Source: Kaistella treverensis
Lineage (GTDB): Bacteria > Bacteroidota > Bacteroidia > Flavobacteriales > Weeksellaceae
Direction of reading: 5' to 3'
Assembly (NCBI RefSeq): GCF_900114045.1
Contig: NZ_FORQ01000001.1
Span: 186,001-250,000 of the forward strand
DNA: 64,000 nt
The notes under the pieces were generated by a model. It saw only the letters and a list, made by a program, of their open reading frames with translations, was not told the DNA's origin and ran no database searches. The stretch's first letter is position 1. Every line of letters begins with the position of its first letter. Positions 36,941 to 47,244 of this stretch are shown here, in pieces. The position numbers were made by a program, and so were the translations under genes.

Positions 36941-37903
36941 TTACTTGGAATTTCTTTTGATTTCAATAATCTGTTCTGCCAACTCCCGGCCAATTTTCTC
37001 CTGCGCATCTATGGTATTTCCGCCTAAATGTGGGCTTAATGATAGGCTTGGATTCATTAATAAAGCCAGTTCCGGTTTCGGTTCGCTTTCGAAAACGTCC
37101 AAAGCTGCACCGGCCACTTTTCCGGATTCGATGAAATTCAGCAATTCGACTTCATTGATGACGCCACCACGCGCGGTATTGACGATATAAATGCCGTCCT
37201 GCATTTTTTCAAACTGTGCTTTATCAATGATATAACTGTCCGAAGCCGGCGTATTGATGCTTAAAAAGTTTACACCTTCCAAAAAGGTATTGATATCGTT
37301 TTCTGTAGAAATCTGAAAATTTGCCATTTGACCGTCGAAAAATTCTAAAGTCAGCGTTTCCGTTTTCGGATTTCTGGTGAGAACCTTCACTTTCATGCCG
37401 AGAGAAATTCCCATTTTCAGCACTTCCTGACCAATTCCACCAAAGCCAATGACTCCTAAAGTTTTGCCTTGAAGTTCAAAAGCGTTTGAAAAAGATTTTT
37501 TAAGGGCATTAAAATTAGATTCGCCTTCCAGCGGCATCAATCTATTCGATTCGTGCAGGAATCTCGCTAAGGTGAAGAAGTGTGCGAAGACCATTTCTGC
37601 TACGGAACGCGAGGAAGCCTTCGGAGTATTAATAACGTAAAGACCTTTGTCGATGGCATATTCGACATCGATATTGTCCATGCCGACACCGCCGCGACCG
37701 ATTATTTTCAAACCAGGGCAGGCATCGATGAGATCCTGACGTACTTTTGTCGCGCTGCGCACGAGCAATACATCTACCTCATTCTGGTTGATAAAATCGG
37801 CTAACTGTTCCTGAGAAACTTTTGCGTCTAAAAGTTCAATTCCGCCTTCTTTCAGCGCTGTTTTTCCGGCTTCAGAAATGCCGTCGTTTGCAAGAACCTT
37901 CAT
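36941..37903 (-). CDS. serA: D-3-phosphoglycerate dehydrogenase
   Basis: 320-aa D-2-hydroxyacid dehydrogenase. The NAD motif GVIGFGGIGQE, the RSATKVR and GRGGVGMDNIDVEYA substrate region, NTARGGVINE and the SPHLGGNT His are present. There is no C-terminal ACT domain, so no serine feedback site of the E. coli type. It makes 3-phosphohydroxypyruvate. It follows serC with a 1-bp gap. Confidence 0.92.
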   Translation of the reverse strand: MKVLANDGISEAGKTALKEGGIELLDAKVSQEQLADFINQNEVDVLLVRSATKVRQDLIDACPGLKIIGRGGVGMDNIDVEYAIDKGLYVINTPKASSRSVAEMVFAHFFTLARFLHESNRLMPLEGESNFNALKKSFSNAFELQGKTLGVIGFGGIGQEVLKMGISLGMKVKVLTRNPKTETLTLEFFDGQMANFQISTENDINTFLEGVNFLSINTPASDSYIIDKAQFEKMQDGIYIVNTARGGVINEVELLNFIESGKVAGAALDVFESEPKPELALLMNPSLSLSPHLGGNTIDAQEKIGRELAEQIIEIKRNSK

Positions 37904-37904
37904 C

Positions 37905-38969
37905 TTAATTTAAATTTTTCATTACATCAACCAAAACCTGAACACTTTCTATCGGCAGCGCATTGTACATGCTGGCGCGGTAACCTCCTAAACTGCGGTG
38001 ACCGTTTAAACCGTTAATTCCGGCTTCTTTCCAGGCTGTGTCGAATTCATCTTTTTTCGATTCATCCAATAATTTGAAAGAAACGTTCATGAGCGATCGG
38101 TCTTCTTTTTCGCAGAAAGTTTCAAATAAAGGATTTCGGTCAATTTCAGAATAAAGCAATTCCGCTTTTGCGATATTTCGTTTTTCAGCAGCTTCAATTC
38201 CGCCGTTATTTTCTAAATGCTGTAAAGTTAAAAGCGACGCATAAATAGGGAAAACCGGTGGCGTGTTAAACATGGATTCTTTTGCAATCTGCAGAGAATA
38301 ATCAAGATAAGAAGGAATATCGCGGCCTGTTTTGCCTAAAATTTCCTTTTTAACCACGACCAAAGTAGTGCCCGCAGGTCCCATGTTTTTTTGAGCTCCG
38401 GCGTAGATCAGATCAAATTGGGTGAAGTCGATCACGCGGGAGAAAATATCAGAACTCATATCGCAAACCATGAGTGTATCCACTTTCGGGAATTCTTTCA
38501 TCTGCGTGCCGTAAATCGTGTTATTGGAGGTGCAGTGAAAATAATCATATTCGCTACCTACGGAATAATTTTTCGGAATAAAATAGTAATTTTTTTCTTT
38601 TGAAGAGCCGACGATATCTACCGTACCCATTTTTTTTCCTTCCTTGATTGCGCCGGCTGCCCACGTGCCGGTGTCAAGGTACGCAGCTTTTCCGTTTTCA
38701 GCTTTCATCAGGTTAAAAGGCACCATGACAAACTGTAAACTGGCGCCACCGCCAAGGTAAAGTACTTCATAATCATCGCCCAGTTTCATTAGCCTTTTTA
38801 CAATCGCGCGCGCTTCATCCATTACGGGAACAAAATCTTTACTGCGGTGCGAAATTTCTAAAAGTGAAAGGCCGATGCCATTAAAATCAAGAATTGCTGC
38901 TGCGGATTTTTCGAAAACTTCTTGAGGTAAAATGCAGGGGCCTGCGCTGAAATTGTGTTTTTTACTCAT
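37905..38969 (-). CDS. serC: Phosphoserine aminotransferase
   Basis: 354-aa class-V PLP enzyme. N-terminal HNFSAGPCILPQEV, LYLGGGASLQF for phosphate binding, and YAGAQKNMGPAG with the PLP lysine are visible. It converts phosphohydroxypyruvate and glutamate to phosphoserine and 2-oxoglutarate. First gene of serC-serA-DUF1015. No phosphoserine phosphatase is in the window. Confidence 0.94.
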   Translation of the reverse strand: MSKKHNFSAGPCILPQEVFEKSAAAILDFNGIGLSLLEISHRSKDFVPVMDEARAIVKRLMKLGDDYEVLYLGGGASLQFVMVPFNLMKAENGKAAYLDTGTWAAGAIKEGKKMGTVDIVGSSKEKNYYFIPKNYSVGSEYDYFHCTSNNTIYGTQMKEFPKVDTLMVCDMSSDIFSRVIDFTQFDLIYAGAQKNMGPAGTTLVVVKKEILGKTGRDIPSYLDYSLQIAKESMFNTPPVFPIYASLLTLQHLENNGGIEAAEKRNIAKAELLYSEIDRNPLFETFCEKEDRSLMNVSFKLLDESKKDEFDTAWKEAGINGLNGHRSLGGYRASMYNALPIESVQVLVDVMKNLN

Positions 38970-39050
38970 GGTCGATGATATTTAAAAAGATTTATATTTC
39001 AGGAAAAAATAGGCTAATAGCCGGTAAAATTTCGTGTTGAAAAATTCAGC

Positions 39051-39401
39051 TTATTCGCCGTGTAAAAAGGCTTTTTTCTGCAGCAGACTTTCCTCAGATT
39101 CTACATGGTCTTCATCTGGAATACAGCAGTCTACCGGGCATACCGCCGCACATTGTGGTTCTTCGTGGAAGCCCATACATTCGGTACATTTATCTGTCAC
39201 GATGAAATAAATATCGTCGCTTACCGGTTCCTGCGGTGCATCAGCGTCGATGGTTAAGCCGGATTTCATAACTACAGTCCCTTTCAATGCTGTTCCGTCG
39301 GAAGCTTTCCAATCTACGGCGCCTTCATAGATGGCGTTGTTCGGACATTCCGGTTCACAAGCACCACAATTAATACATTCGTCTGTTATTTTGATAGCCA
39401 T
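39051..39401 (-). CDS. 2x[4Fe-4S] ferredoxin
   Basis: 116 aa. The first cluster motif is CINCGACEPECP near residue 9; the second is CTECMGFHEEPQCAAVCP near 74, with the longer CxxC...C spacing found in Alvin-type ferredoxins. The middle 45 residues form an insertion. Electron carrier. Divergent from the acyl-CoA reductase gene with a shared 59-bp control region, an arrangement I associate with flavobacteria. Confidence 0.9.
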   Translation of the reverse strand: MAIKITDECINCGACEPECPNNAIYEGAVDWKASDGTALKGTVVMKSGLTIDADAPQEPVSDDIYFIVTDKCTECMGFHEEPQCAAVCPVDCCIPDEDHVESEESLLQKKAFLHGE

Positions 39402-39416
39402 TGCTACTTTATTTTT

Positions 39417-39424
39417 TAAATTTG
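39417..39424 (+). promoter_or_regulatory. -7 element of acyl-CoA reductase gene
   Basis: TAAATTTG matches TAnnTTTG. A TTG lies 23 bp upstream (39391-39393), within the spacing range described for Flavobacterium promoters. Confidence 0.5.
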
Positions 39425-39460
39425 CACAAAATTACTAAAAATCCCCCAATTTTCCGCACA

Positions 39461-40495
39461 ATGAAGCTACAAAAACAAATTTTAGGCCTTTGTAAATTAA
39501 GCAGTTATATTGAAGATTTTTTAGAAAAAAAAGCTGAAAATTATAGCGAAATTGATGAGGGATTTTTTGCAGTGTTGCGAAAATCGGAAATCGAAAATCC
39601 ATGGTTTACGCTTGAAAATCAAAAATTTGCTCTAAAGCAGTGGGCGGAATTATTGAAGGAAAATTCGCTCGAAAACTGGCTTTCAAAATACAAACCGGCA
39701 AAAAACCCCAAAAAAGTCGGTTTAATTTTAGCAGGAAACATCCCAATGGTGGGATTTCATGATGTAATTTCGGTCGTTTTAAGCCAACATTTTCCGCTTA
39801 TTAAACTATCGTCGAAAGACAAACGTTTGATGCCTTTTCTTTTGAGTAAATGGAACGAATTTTCTGAGGGAAATGTTCCTTTTGAATTCGTTGAAAGATT
39901 ACAGAATTTCGATGCGGTAATCGCAACGGGCAGTAACAATACCGCACGTTATCTGGAATATTATTTCAAAGATTCTTTGAACATCATCCGGAAAAACCGC
40001 ACATCAATCGCAGTTTTAAAAGGTGATGAAACAGCGGAAGAACTTCAGCTTTTAGCCGAAGATATTTTCAGGTATTTCGGTTTGGGTTGCCGAAATGTTA
40101 CTCGATTTTTTATTCCGGAAGACTTTGTAATCGACCGGCTTTTTGAAAGTTTGGTTTCTTTTAAAGACATCATCAATCACAATAAATACGCGAATAATTA
40201 TGAATATAACCGCGCGATTTATCTGCTGAATCAGGAGAGATTCTGGGACAATAATTTTGTGATGCTGAAAGAAGATGCTGATCTTTTTTCGCCGCTTTCT
40301 GTGCTTAATTTTACGCGTTATAAAAACATCGAGGAAGTCAAAGAATTTATAGCAGAAAATAACCAAAATATTCAGGCTATAGCAGCGAAAAATGAATTGG
40401 GCTTAGATTCCATCGAATTTGGCGAAGCACAAAATCCTTCGCTATCAACTTACGCCGATAACGTGGACACCATGGCGTTCTTAGAAGTAATTTAA
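39461..40495 (+). CDS. Acyl-CoA reductase (LuxC-like)
   Basis: 344 aa from MKLQKQILGL; a start at 39401 would overlap the divergent ferredoxin promoter and is rejected. PF05893-type features are VGLILAGNIPMVGFHDVISVVLS and YFGLGCRNVTRFF, with the likely catalytic cysteine in GLGCRN, and a C-terminal ADNVDTMAFLEVI. It would reduce an acyl-CoA to the aldehyde with NADPH. The acyl substrate is unknown and there are no lux genes nearby. Confidence 0.82.
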   Translation: MKLQKQILGLCKLSSYIEDFLEKKAENYSEIDEGFFAVLRKSEIENPWFTLENQKFALKQWAELLKENSLENWLSKYKPAKNPKKVGLILAGNIPMVGFHDVISVVLSQHFPLIKLSSKDKRLMPFLLSKWNEFSEGNVPFEFVERLQNFDAVIATGSNNTARYLEYYFKDSLNIIRKNRTSIAVLKGDETAEELQLLAEDIFRYFGLGCRNVTRFFIPEDFVIDRLFESLVSFKDIINHNKYANNYEYNRAIYLLNQERFWDNNFVMLKEDADLFSPLSVLNFTRYKNIEEVKEFIAENNQNIQAIAAKNELGLDSIEFGEAQNPSLSTYADNVDTMAFLEVI

Positions 40496-40810
40496 TTAAA
40501 ATCGGGTCTTACTCGGATTCAAAAAAGTAACAAAAACCATCACCTGATCAGCGAATTTTTTCTCGATAATTTCGGTGATATTGGTGAGTTCGATCTCTAC
40601 AAAGTCCTGGCGTTTTTCGGCATCGGAAAACATCAGCAAAAGGTTGGTGTTCTGACCTTCTGAAACCATGTCGCTTTCCACTTCAGAAAGAATATATTTT
40701 TCAACATCCAAAAGATTTTCTACCATCTGGTGCAGCTCCGTTGTGAAGTAATCGGACCACTGGTTCTGGATGTCTGCTGTGCTGTGAAAAGTGACGCTTA
40801 AAAGGCTCAT
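40496..40810 (-). CDS. DUF4286 family protein
   Basis: 104 aa from MSLLSVTFH; the longer frame adds 15 unsupported residues. Small ferredoxin-like protein with VENLLDVEKYILSEVES and QNTNLLLMFSDAEKR. Common in Bacteroidota, function unknown. Convergent with, and directly abutting, the acyl-CoA reductase gene (no spacer), with no clear terminator between. Confidence 0.72.
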   Translation of the reverse strand: MSLLSVTFHSTADIQNQWSDYFTTELHQMVENLLDVEKYILSEVESDMVSEGQNTNLLLMFSDAEKRQDFVEIELTNITEIIEKKFADQVMVFVTFLNPSKTRF

Positions 40811-40957
40811 TTTTTTTAAATTATTTTTATGGTTGCCGGGATTTATTTGGTGCAAAATTCGGGTTTTTTTTCGTAATTTAGCACGTTGTTAAAATCAGAA
40901 TTTAGAGAAGGTTCAGGCATCAGTATAACCGCTTGACTTTCATTACATTAAAATATT

Positions 40958-43564
40958 ATGCATACAGAAGGAGAAAGGTTAATTCCTATCAACATTGTTG
41001 ATGAAATGAAATCCTCTTATATCGATTATTCGATGTCGGTGATTGTGTCCCGCGCGTTACCCGATGTAAGAGATGGCTTAAAACCCGTACACAGAAGAGT
41101 TCTTTACGGTATGTACGGCTTAAATGTATTTTCGAACAGAAAACATTTAAAATCAGCCAGAATTGTGGGTGATGTTCTTGGTAAATACCACCCGCATGGT
41201 GATACTTCGGTGTATGATGCGATGGTGAGAATGGCGCAGCCGTGGAGCTTACGCTATCAGCAGGTTGACGGTCAGGGTAACTTCGGTTCCGTGGATGGTG
41301 ATCCGCCGGCGGCAATGCGTTATACCGAAGCACGACTTAGAAAAATTTCAGATGAAATTTTGGCCGATCTTGATAAAGATACTGTAGATTTCCAGAATAA
41401 CTTCGATGATTCCTTAACGGAGCCAACCGTAATGCCAACAAAGATTCCAAATCTTTTGGTGAACGGAACTTCCGGTATTGCTGTAGGTATGGCGACCAAT
41501 ATGGCGCCGCACAACCTTACGGAATCTATTGACGCGATTTGTGCATACATCGACAACCGTGAAATCACAATTGATGAACTGATGAAACACATCATCGCGC
41601 CGGATTTCCCGACAGGTGGAATTATTTACGGTTATGACGGTGTGCGCGATGCTTTACACACCGGGCGCGGGCGAATTGTTTTGCGTGCAAAAGTTGGTTT
41701 TGAAGAAATCGGAAACCGAAACGCGATTATCGTAACGGAAATTCCGTATCAGGTGAACAAAGCCGATATGATCGCGCGAACTGCGGAGCTTGTTAAAGAT
41801 GAAAAAATCCCGGGAATCTATGAAATCCGCGATGAATCTGACCGTCAGGGTATGCGCGTTGTTTATGAACTGAAAAATGATGCTATTCCGAATGTAGTAT
41901 TAAACACGCTTTATAAATATACTGCTTTACAGACTTCCTTCAGCGTAAATAATATTGCGTTGGTAAAAGGCCGTCCTGTACAGCTGAACGTTAAAGATAT
42001 TATCCATCATTTTGTTGAACACCGCCACGAGGTGATTGTTCGCCGTACAAAATATGATTTGAATAAAGCCCGCGAAAGAGCGCATATTCTTGAAGGTTTC
42101 ATGAAAGTGATCGGAACTCAGGATGCGCTGGATAAAGCGATTTCTATTATCCGTCACAGTTCCAATCCAGCCGAAGCGAAAGATGGTTTGATGACTGAAT
42201 TCGAACTTTCCGACCTTCAGGCGCAGGCTATTCTTGATTTAAGATTGGCTCGTTTAACCGGAATGGAGCTTGATAAAATCCGTGCGGAATATGATGAAAT
42301 TATGGCATTAATCAATGATTTGGAAGATATTTTAGCCAATGAGCCAAGAAGATATCAAATCATTAAAGATGAAATGCTGGAAATGAAAGAAAAGTACGGC
42401 GACGAAAGACGTACTGAAATTGATTATTCCGGTGGTGAAATGTCCATCGAAGATTTAATTCCGGACGAAAAAGTGGTTTTAACAATTTCTCACGCAGGTT
42501 ATATCAAAAGAACTTCGCTTTCTGAATACAAAGTACAGAGTAGAGGAGGAGTTGGAAACCGTGCTGCAACTACGCGTGATGAAGATTTCCTTGAATATAT
42601 TGTAGCTGCTACCAATCACCAGTACATGCTTTTCTTCACCGAAAAAGGAAAATGTTTCTGGTTAAGAGTTTTTGAAATTCCGGAAGGTTCCAAAACTGCG
42701 AAAGGTAGAGCGGTGCAGAATTTAATTAATATTGAGCCGGATGATAAGATTAAAGCTTATATCCGAACCAATGACCTGAAAGATGCGGAATATGTAAACC
42801 AGATGAACGTGGTGATGATTACCAAAAACGGAACCATCAAGAAAACGTCACTTGAAGCATATTCAAGACCGAGAACAAATGGTGTAAACGCGATTGAAAT
42901 TCGCGAAGATGATCAGTTACTGGGCGCGAGACTTACGAACGGACATTCTGAAATCATGATCGCTACTCGAAAAGGAAAATGTATCCGTTTTCCGGAAGAA
43001 AAAGCCAGAGCCGTGGGGCGTGGCTCTATCGGTGTGCGCGGTATCACCTTAGATGAAGGTGACGAAGTGATCGGAATGATTGTCGTAGAAGATGTTGAAA
43101 ATGAATCTGTTTTGGTAGTTTCAGAAAAAGGTTATGGAAAAAGAACTGCTGTAGAAGATTACCGTGTGACAAACCGTGGCGGAAAAGGAGTAATTACCTT
43201 AAATATCACCGAAAAAACCGGAGACCTAATTGCAATTCAAATGGTGACTGATGATGATGGATTGATGATCATCAATAAATCCGGTGTTGCCATCCGAATG
43301 GGCATGGACGAAATGCGCATTATGGGTAGAAATACACAAGGTGTGAAAGTAATTAATCTTAAGAAAAATGACGAAATTGCTGCCATCGCAAAAGTGGAAA
43401 TGGATAAGGAAGTAATCGTTGATGAAGCAGAAACTGCTCCTGATCTTGAAGGCGAAGAAAATGGAGAAGAGGGTGTAAATTTGAATCTCAATCCAACTTC
43501 TGGTGATGAAATCCATCCAACCCGGGATACTCTAGATTCTGAAAGTGAAACAGAGGAAGAATAA
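40958..43564 (+). CDS. gyrA: DNA gyrase subunit A
   Basis: 868 aa. Catalytic Tyr122 is in RYTEARL, and the quinolone-resistance region reads [13 protein letters not shown] with Thr83 and Asp87 (unmutated type for this phylum). A six-bladed C-terminal domain begins with a GyrA-box-like QSRGGVG near residue 530 instead of the canonical QRRGGKG, which may weaken DNA wrapping. The acidic tail ([17 protein letters not shown]) is usual. It introduces negative supercoils with GyrB. Confidence 0.96.
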   Translation: MHTEGERLIPINIVDEMKSSYIDYSMSVIVSRALPDVRDGLKPVHRRVLYGMYGLNVFSNRKHLKSARIVGDVLGKYHPHGDTSVYDAMVRMAQPWSLRYQQVDGQGNFGSVDGDPPAAMRYTEARLRKISDEILADLDKDTVDFQNNFDDSLTEPTVMPTKIPNLLVNGTSGIAVGMATNMAPHNLTESIDAICAYIDNREITIDELMKHIIAPDFPTGGIIYGYDGVRDALHTGRGRIVLRAKVGFEEIGNRNAIIVTEIPYQVNKADMIARTAELVKDEKIPGIYEIRDESDRQGMRVVYELKNDAIPNVVLNTLYKYTALQTSFSVNNIALVKGRPVQLNVKDIIHHFVEHRHEVIVRRTKYDLNKARERAHILEGFMKVIGTQDALDKAISIIRHSSNPAEAKDGLMTEFELSDLQAQAILDLRLARLTGMELDKIRAEYDEIMALINDLEDILANEPRRYQIIKDEMLEMKEKYGDERRTEIDYSGGEMSIEDLIPDEKVVLTISHAGYIKRTSLSEYKVQSRGGVGNRAATTRDEDFLEYIVAATNHQYMLFFTEKGKCFWLRVFEIPEGSKTAKGRAVQNLINIEPDDKIKAYIRTNDLKDAEYVNQMNVVMITKNGTIKKTSLEAYSRPRTNGVNAIEIREDDQLLGARLTNGHSEIMIATRKGKCIRFPEEKARAVGRGSIGVRGITLDEGDEVIGMIVVEDVENESVLVVSEKGYGKRTAVEDYRVTNRGGKGVITLNITEKTGDLIAIQMVTDDDGLMIINKSGVAIRMGMDEMRIMGRNTQGVKVINLKKNDEIAAIAKVEMDKEVIVDEAETAPDLEGEENGEEGVNLNLNPTSGDEIHPTRDTLDSESETEEE

Positions 43565-43589
43565 ATAGCAACCATTTAATTTAAAACCA

Positions 43590-44978
43590 ATGAAAAAAAT
43601 ATTTTTAAGTGCCGCACTGCTTACCGCTGTGTTTACCTTCGCACAGAAAAAAGAAATCGCAGCAGCTGTAAAAGCCATTGATGCCGGCGATATCGCAACC
43701 ACTACCGCGCAGCTCGCGCAGGCTGAAAGCGCCATGGGAACCAAAACTTACTTTTTGGAACCAGCACTTTTAGAGCAGTATTATTATGCTAAAGGTTTGT
43801 CGCTTTTAAAGGCCGGTAAATCTGCAGAAGGCGCATCTTACCTAGCAAAAATTAATGATCTTGCCAAAAATAAAATTTATGTTGGTAAAGATTCTTCTAA
43901 AAACAAAGTGTACTATGTTGGTAAAACAGCAGCTGACGCTTCCGGTATTCAGGGCTTGAAGGAAGAAACTTATGTTCCAACTTTGATGGGAAAATTAGGT
44001 ACTTCTATCAATCCGGTAATCGAAGCGGCGAACAAAGCAGCTTTAGCAGCCTATAATGAGAAAAAATACAGTGTTGCAGCACCAAAATTTAGAGAAGTTT
44101 ATGAACTTTTAAGCGCAGCGGGTCAGGATAACAAAAAATACCTTTATTATTCCGGTTTAACCTACGCTTTGGGTGACATGAAAAAAGAAGCAACTGATGT
44201 GTATATGGACTTGATCAACTCCGGTTACACCGGAATTGAAACTACTTACACCGCAAAAAACAAAAAGTCCGGTGAGGTAGAAAATCTGGAAAAATCCACC
44301 TGGGAACTCTACAAAAAAATGGGTGCTTCCGGAGATTATTCAGATTTCAAGACTGAAACCTCCAAAAGTCTGGAGCAGGAATTATATGAAACAACAGCAG
44401 CTTTGCTTTTGGACTCCGACCGGTCAGATGATGCTTTGGCTTTTATCGAAAAAGGTCTGAAAAAATTCCCGACAAGTGCTAAATTGATGGAACTGCAGGG
44501 AACAGCTTTTTATAAATCCGGTAAAACCAACGAATTTGTTTCCAACCTGAAATCGCAGTTGGCTAAAAACCCGAATGATGCCAATAACTGGTACAACCTG
44601 GGAGTTTTACAAAGTAAAGATCCTGCAACAGTAGCAGATGCTGTTGCTTCTTACAAAAAAGCGTTGGAAGTGAAGCCGGATTTAATTCAGGCGCACCAAA
44701 ACCTTACTTATCTTACAATGGGTGATGATGGAAAAGCTACCGAAGACTACAATACCGCGCGTAAAGCCGGAAAAACAGAACTTGCAAATAAAATCATTGA
44801 AGCAAGAAGAGCCAGATTAGCTGCTACGTTACCATACGCTGAAAAATGGTATCAATATGACAGCAATAATATCGACGTCGTGAGTTTGCTTAAAGGTCTG
44901 TACCTTTCTACAAAAAACGAGGCGAAATATAAAGAGTTTAAAGATAAAGAAGCGGCTATGTTAGCGGCTCAGAAATAA
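43590..44978 (+). CDS. Exported tetratricopeptide-repeat protein
   Basis: 462 aa. Signal peptide 1-19 (ending FAQ). TPR units are clearest at about 300-400 (NWYNLGVLQ...AVASYKKALEVKPDLIQAHQNL); earlier helical repeats are degenerate. A periplasmic or outer-membrane scaffold is likely. It lies 25 bp after gyrA, so it may be partly co-transcribed, and ends with a strong terminator. Confidence 0.82.
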   Translation: MKKIFLSAALLTAVFTFAQKKEIAAAVKAIDAGDIATTTAQLAQAESAMGTKTYFLEPALLEQYYYAKGLSLLKAGKSAEGASYLAKINDLAKNKIYVGKDSSKNKVYYVGKTAADASGIQGLKEETYVPTLMGKLGTSINPVIEAANKAALAAYNEKKYSVAAPKFREVYELLSAAGQDNKKYLYYSGLTYALGDMKKEATDVYMDLINSGYTGIETTYTAKNKKSGEVENLEKSTWELYKKMGASGDYSDFKTETSKSLEQELYETTAALLLDSDRSDDALAFIEKGLKKFPTSAKLMELQGTAFYKSGKTNEFVSNLKSQLAKNPNDANNWYNLGVLQSKDPATVADAVASYKKALEVKPDLIQAHQNLTYLTMGDDGKATEDYNTARKAGKTELANKIIEARRARLAATLPYAEKWYQYDSNNIDVVSLLKGLYLSTKNEAKYKEFKDKEAAMLAAQK

Positions 44979-45000
44979 ATTATTTTTAAATAAATTTCTT

Positions 45001-45037
45001 AAAAGTATACTGAAGCTATTTCAGTATACTTTTTTTA
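45001..45037 (+). terminator. Terminator of TPR gene
   Basis: A 14-bp perfect stem AAAAGTATACTGAA/TTCAGTATACTTTT around GCTAT with a T run. Confidence 0.9.
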
Positions 45038-45125
45038 TGAAGCAATTCGGGAAAATTAGTCGATTTAACGGCTAATTTTTTTTAAAGTCTGACATTCTTC
45101 GTAAATTCACGTCAAATTATAGATT

Positions 45126-46898
45126 ATGACATCAGCCGAAAAAATAGCTTTGCTGCGCCAGAAAATGGCAGAAAATAATATTGATGCTTTTATTGTGTAT
45201 TCCGCCGATCCGCATATGAGCGAATATCTGCCGGCAGAATGGCAGGAAAGATCCTGGCTTTCAGGCTTTACCGGTTCTGCAGGATTTGTAGTAATCACCA
45301 AAGATAAAGCAGGTTTGTGGACAGACGGCCGTTATTTCGTGCAGGCACCAATCGAACTTGAAGGGTCCGGCATCGATCTTTTTAAAGATGGAATGGATGG
45401 AACTCCAAATTATATCGACTGGATCATTTCCGAAATACCTGAAAATGGGACGGTCGCGGTAAATGCTTTAGCAACTTCCAATACCAACTGCGAACTTTTG
45501 CAGGAAAAACTTTCAGCAAAAGGGAAAAATTTGGTCGATTTGCCGCTTTTAAAAGAAGTCTGGACAGACCGAAGTACCGGTGCACCGAAAAACCCGATTT
45601 TTGTTCATCCGATTGAAAGAGCCGGAAAATCGGTGGCTGATAAACTCGCCGACATCCGCCAGAAAATGGAGGAGGTTGAAGCTTCCGTACACATTATTTC
45701 AAGTTTAGATGATGTCGCCTGGACGCTTAATTTACGCGGCAGCGACGTGCAGTCCAATCCCGTTTTCCTTGGCTATATCATTTTAACGAAAAACGAAACC
45801 AAATTCTTCGTAGATCTGGAGAAACTCGATACCGACGCGCGCGAGCAAATGCAGGAATGTTGGGTAAAAGTGCTGCCTTACGACCAGTTTTTCGACGAAT
45901 TAAAAACCTATAAAGACGAAAAAATCCTTATTTCGCCAAACAGCAATCATGCAATTTTTGAAGCTTTAAAAGACCAAAATACCTTCATCAAAGCAGCTGT
46001 TCCTGGTAATTTAATGAAAGCCATCAAGAACGAAACTGAACTCGAAGGTTTCCGCACCGTGATGCAGCGTGATGGCGTAGCCATGGTGAAATTCCTTTAC
46101 TGGCTAACCCATCAGGCCGGAAAAGAAAAAATGACCGAATTTTCCATCGGTGAAAAACTTCGCGGTTTCCGCGCAGAAGGTAAAAATTTCGTCGGCGAAA
46201 GTTTCGGAAGCATCGTTGGTTACCGTGAAAACGGCGCGATCATGCACTATTCAGCAAAGAGCGAAGGCAGCAAAGATGTTACCAAACAAGATACGATTTT
46301 AGTAGATTCCGGCGGTCAGTATCTGGAAGGAACTACCGATATCACTCGAACTTTAGCACTTGGCAGCGCTTCAGATGAGTTCCGCCACAACGCTACTTTG
46401 GCGCTCAAAGGTCTCATTCAGCTTTCTATGGTCAAATTTCCGAAAGGCACACGCGGCGTGCAACTGGACGCTTTTGCGCGACTTGCGCTGTGGATGGAAG
46501 GTAAAGACTACAACCACGGCACCGGGCACGGTGTGGGCAGCTTTATGAACGTCCACGAAGGTCCGCAGAACATCCGCAAGGACATGAATATGCAGCAGCT
46601 GATTCCGGGCATGGTTTTATCCAATGAACCCGGTTTTTATTACGATTACCACTACGGCATCCGCCACGAAAACCTTATCGCGGTGCGCGAAATAGAAACT
46701 ACGGATTTCGGCACGTTCTACGATTTCGAAACGCTCACCATCTGTCCGTTCGACCGCAATATTATCGCGACAGAACTGCTTACCGAGCCGGAAAAAAACT
46801 GGCTGAACGAGTACCACGCATGGTGTCGCGAGAAACTAGAAAACGATTTGGAAGGCGAGGTGAAAAATTGGTTCCTGGACCAGGTAAAACCGCTCTAA
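45126..46898 (+). CDS. Xaa-Pro aminopeptidase (M24B)
   Basis: 590 aa, three-domain form like eukaryotic cytosolic aminopeptidase P: two creatinase-like N-terminal domains (1-300) and a pita-bread catalytic domain. Metal ligands lie in LVDSGGQYLEGTTDITRT, HGTGHGVGSFMNVHEGP, SNEPGFYYD and FETLTICPFDRN. It removes N-terminal residues before proline. No signal peptide, so cytoplasmic. Confidence 0.92.
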   Translation: MTSAEKIALLRQKMAENNIDAFIVYSADPHMSEYLPAEWQERSWLSGFTGSAGFVVITKDKAGLWTDGRYFVQAPIELEGSGIDLFKDGMDGTPNYIDWIISEIPENGTVAVNALATSNTNCELLQEKLSAKGKNLVDLPLLKEVWTDRSTGAPKNPIFVHPIERAGKSVADKLADIRQKMEEVEASVHIISSLDDVAWTLNLRGSDVQSNPVFLGYIILTKNETKFFVDLEKLDTDAREQMQECWVKVLPYDQFFDELKTYKDEKILISPNSNHAIFEALKDQNTFIKAAVPGNLMKAIKNETELEGFRTVMQRDGVAMVKFLYWLTHQAGKEKMTEFSIGEKLRGFRAEGKNFVGESFGSIVGYRENGAIMHYSAKSEGSKDVTKQDTILVDSGGQYLEGTTDITRTLALGSASDEFRHNATLALKGLIQLSMVKFPKGTRGVQLDAFARLALWMEGKDYNHGTGHGVGSFMNVHEGPQNIRKDMNMQQLIPGMVLSNEPGFYYDYHYGIRHENLIAVREIETTDFGTFYDFETLTICPFDRNIIATELLTEPEKNWLNEYHAWCREKLENDLEGEVKNWFLDQVKPL

Positions 46899-46904
46899 AA
46901 AATA

Positions 46905-46933
46905 AAAAGTGTAGATTTTTCTACACTTTTTTT
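46905..46933 (+). terminator. Terminator of aminopeptidase gene
   Basis: AAAAGTGTAG pairs with CTACACTTTT around ATTTTT, followed by T residues. Confidence 0.9.
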
Positions 46934-46935
46934 AT

Positions 46936-47098
46936 TGGGGCGTGCCTCGAGCCGCCGCTTGCGCGGCGGCTCGGGTCGGGCTCTTCATTGCAATCTTTTT
47001 GTTTTTGCCTGCGCCTTTCCACCGCAAAAAACAAAAAGGATTTCCATTGCGATCCCTCACGCAATAACTGCAATTTTTAGCTGTTATTTGGGTGTATT
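46936..47098. repeat. Dispersed intergenic element, family A copy 2
   Basis: It begins with an 11-bp perfect GC stem CGAGCCGCCGC/GCGGCGGCTCG around TTGC (46948-46973), then CGGGCTCTTCATTGCAAT, an AAAAAC-rich arm, GGATTTCCATTGCGATCCCT and a CGCAATAACTGC tail. It shares two ordered blocks with 22486-22618. Nearby 47156-47179 holds another palindromic GC block (GGCGCTCGCTTCGCTCGCGCC type). The whole 46934-47244 gap carries no gene. Confidence 0.7.
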
Positions 47099-47244
47099 TT
47101 TCAATATTGTAGTAATGAGTTTGTCTCCTAAAACTGCCGCTACAAATTTTCTTTTTGGCGCTCGCTTCGCTCGCGCCTTCCCGGGTTTTTACCGGCTATT
47201 CGGCCTTTTTTTCATTTCATATTAGCAACCGCTGCACTTTGTTG

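Noticed and set aside
41195-41225. Quinolone-resistance mutation in gyrA
   Set aside because: Thr83 and Asp87 are normal residues for wild-type enzymes in this and other lineages.
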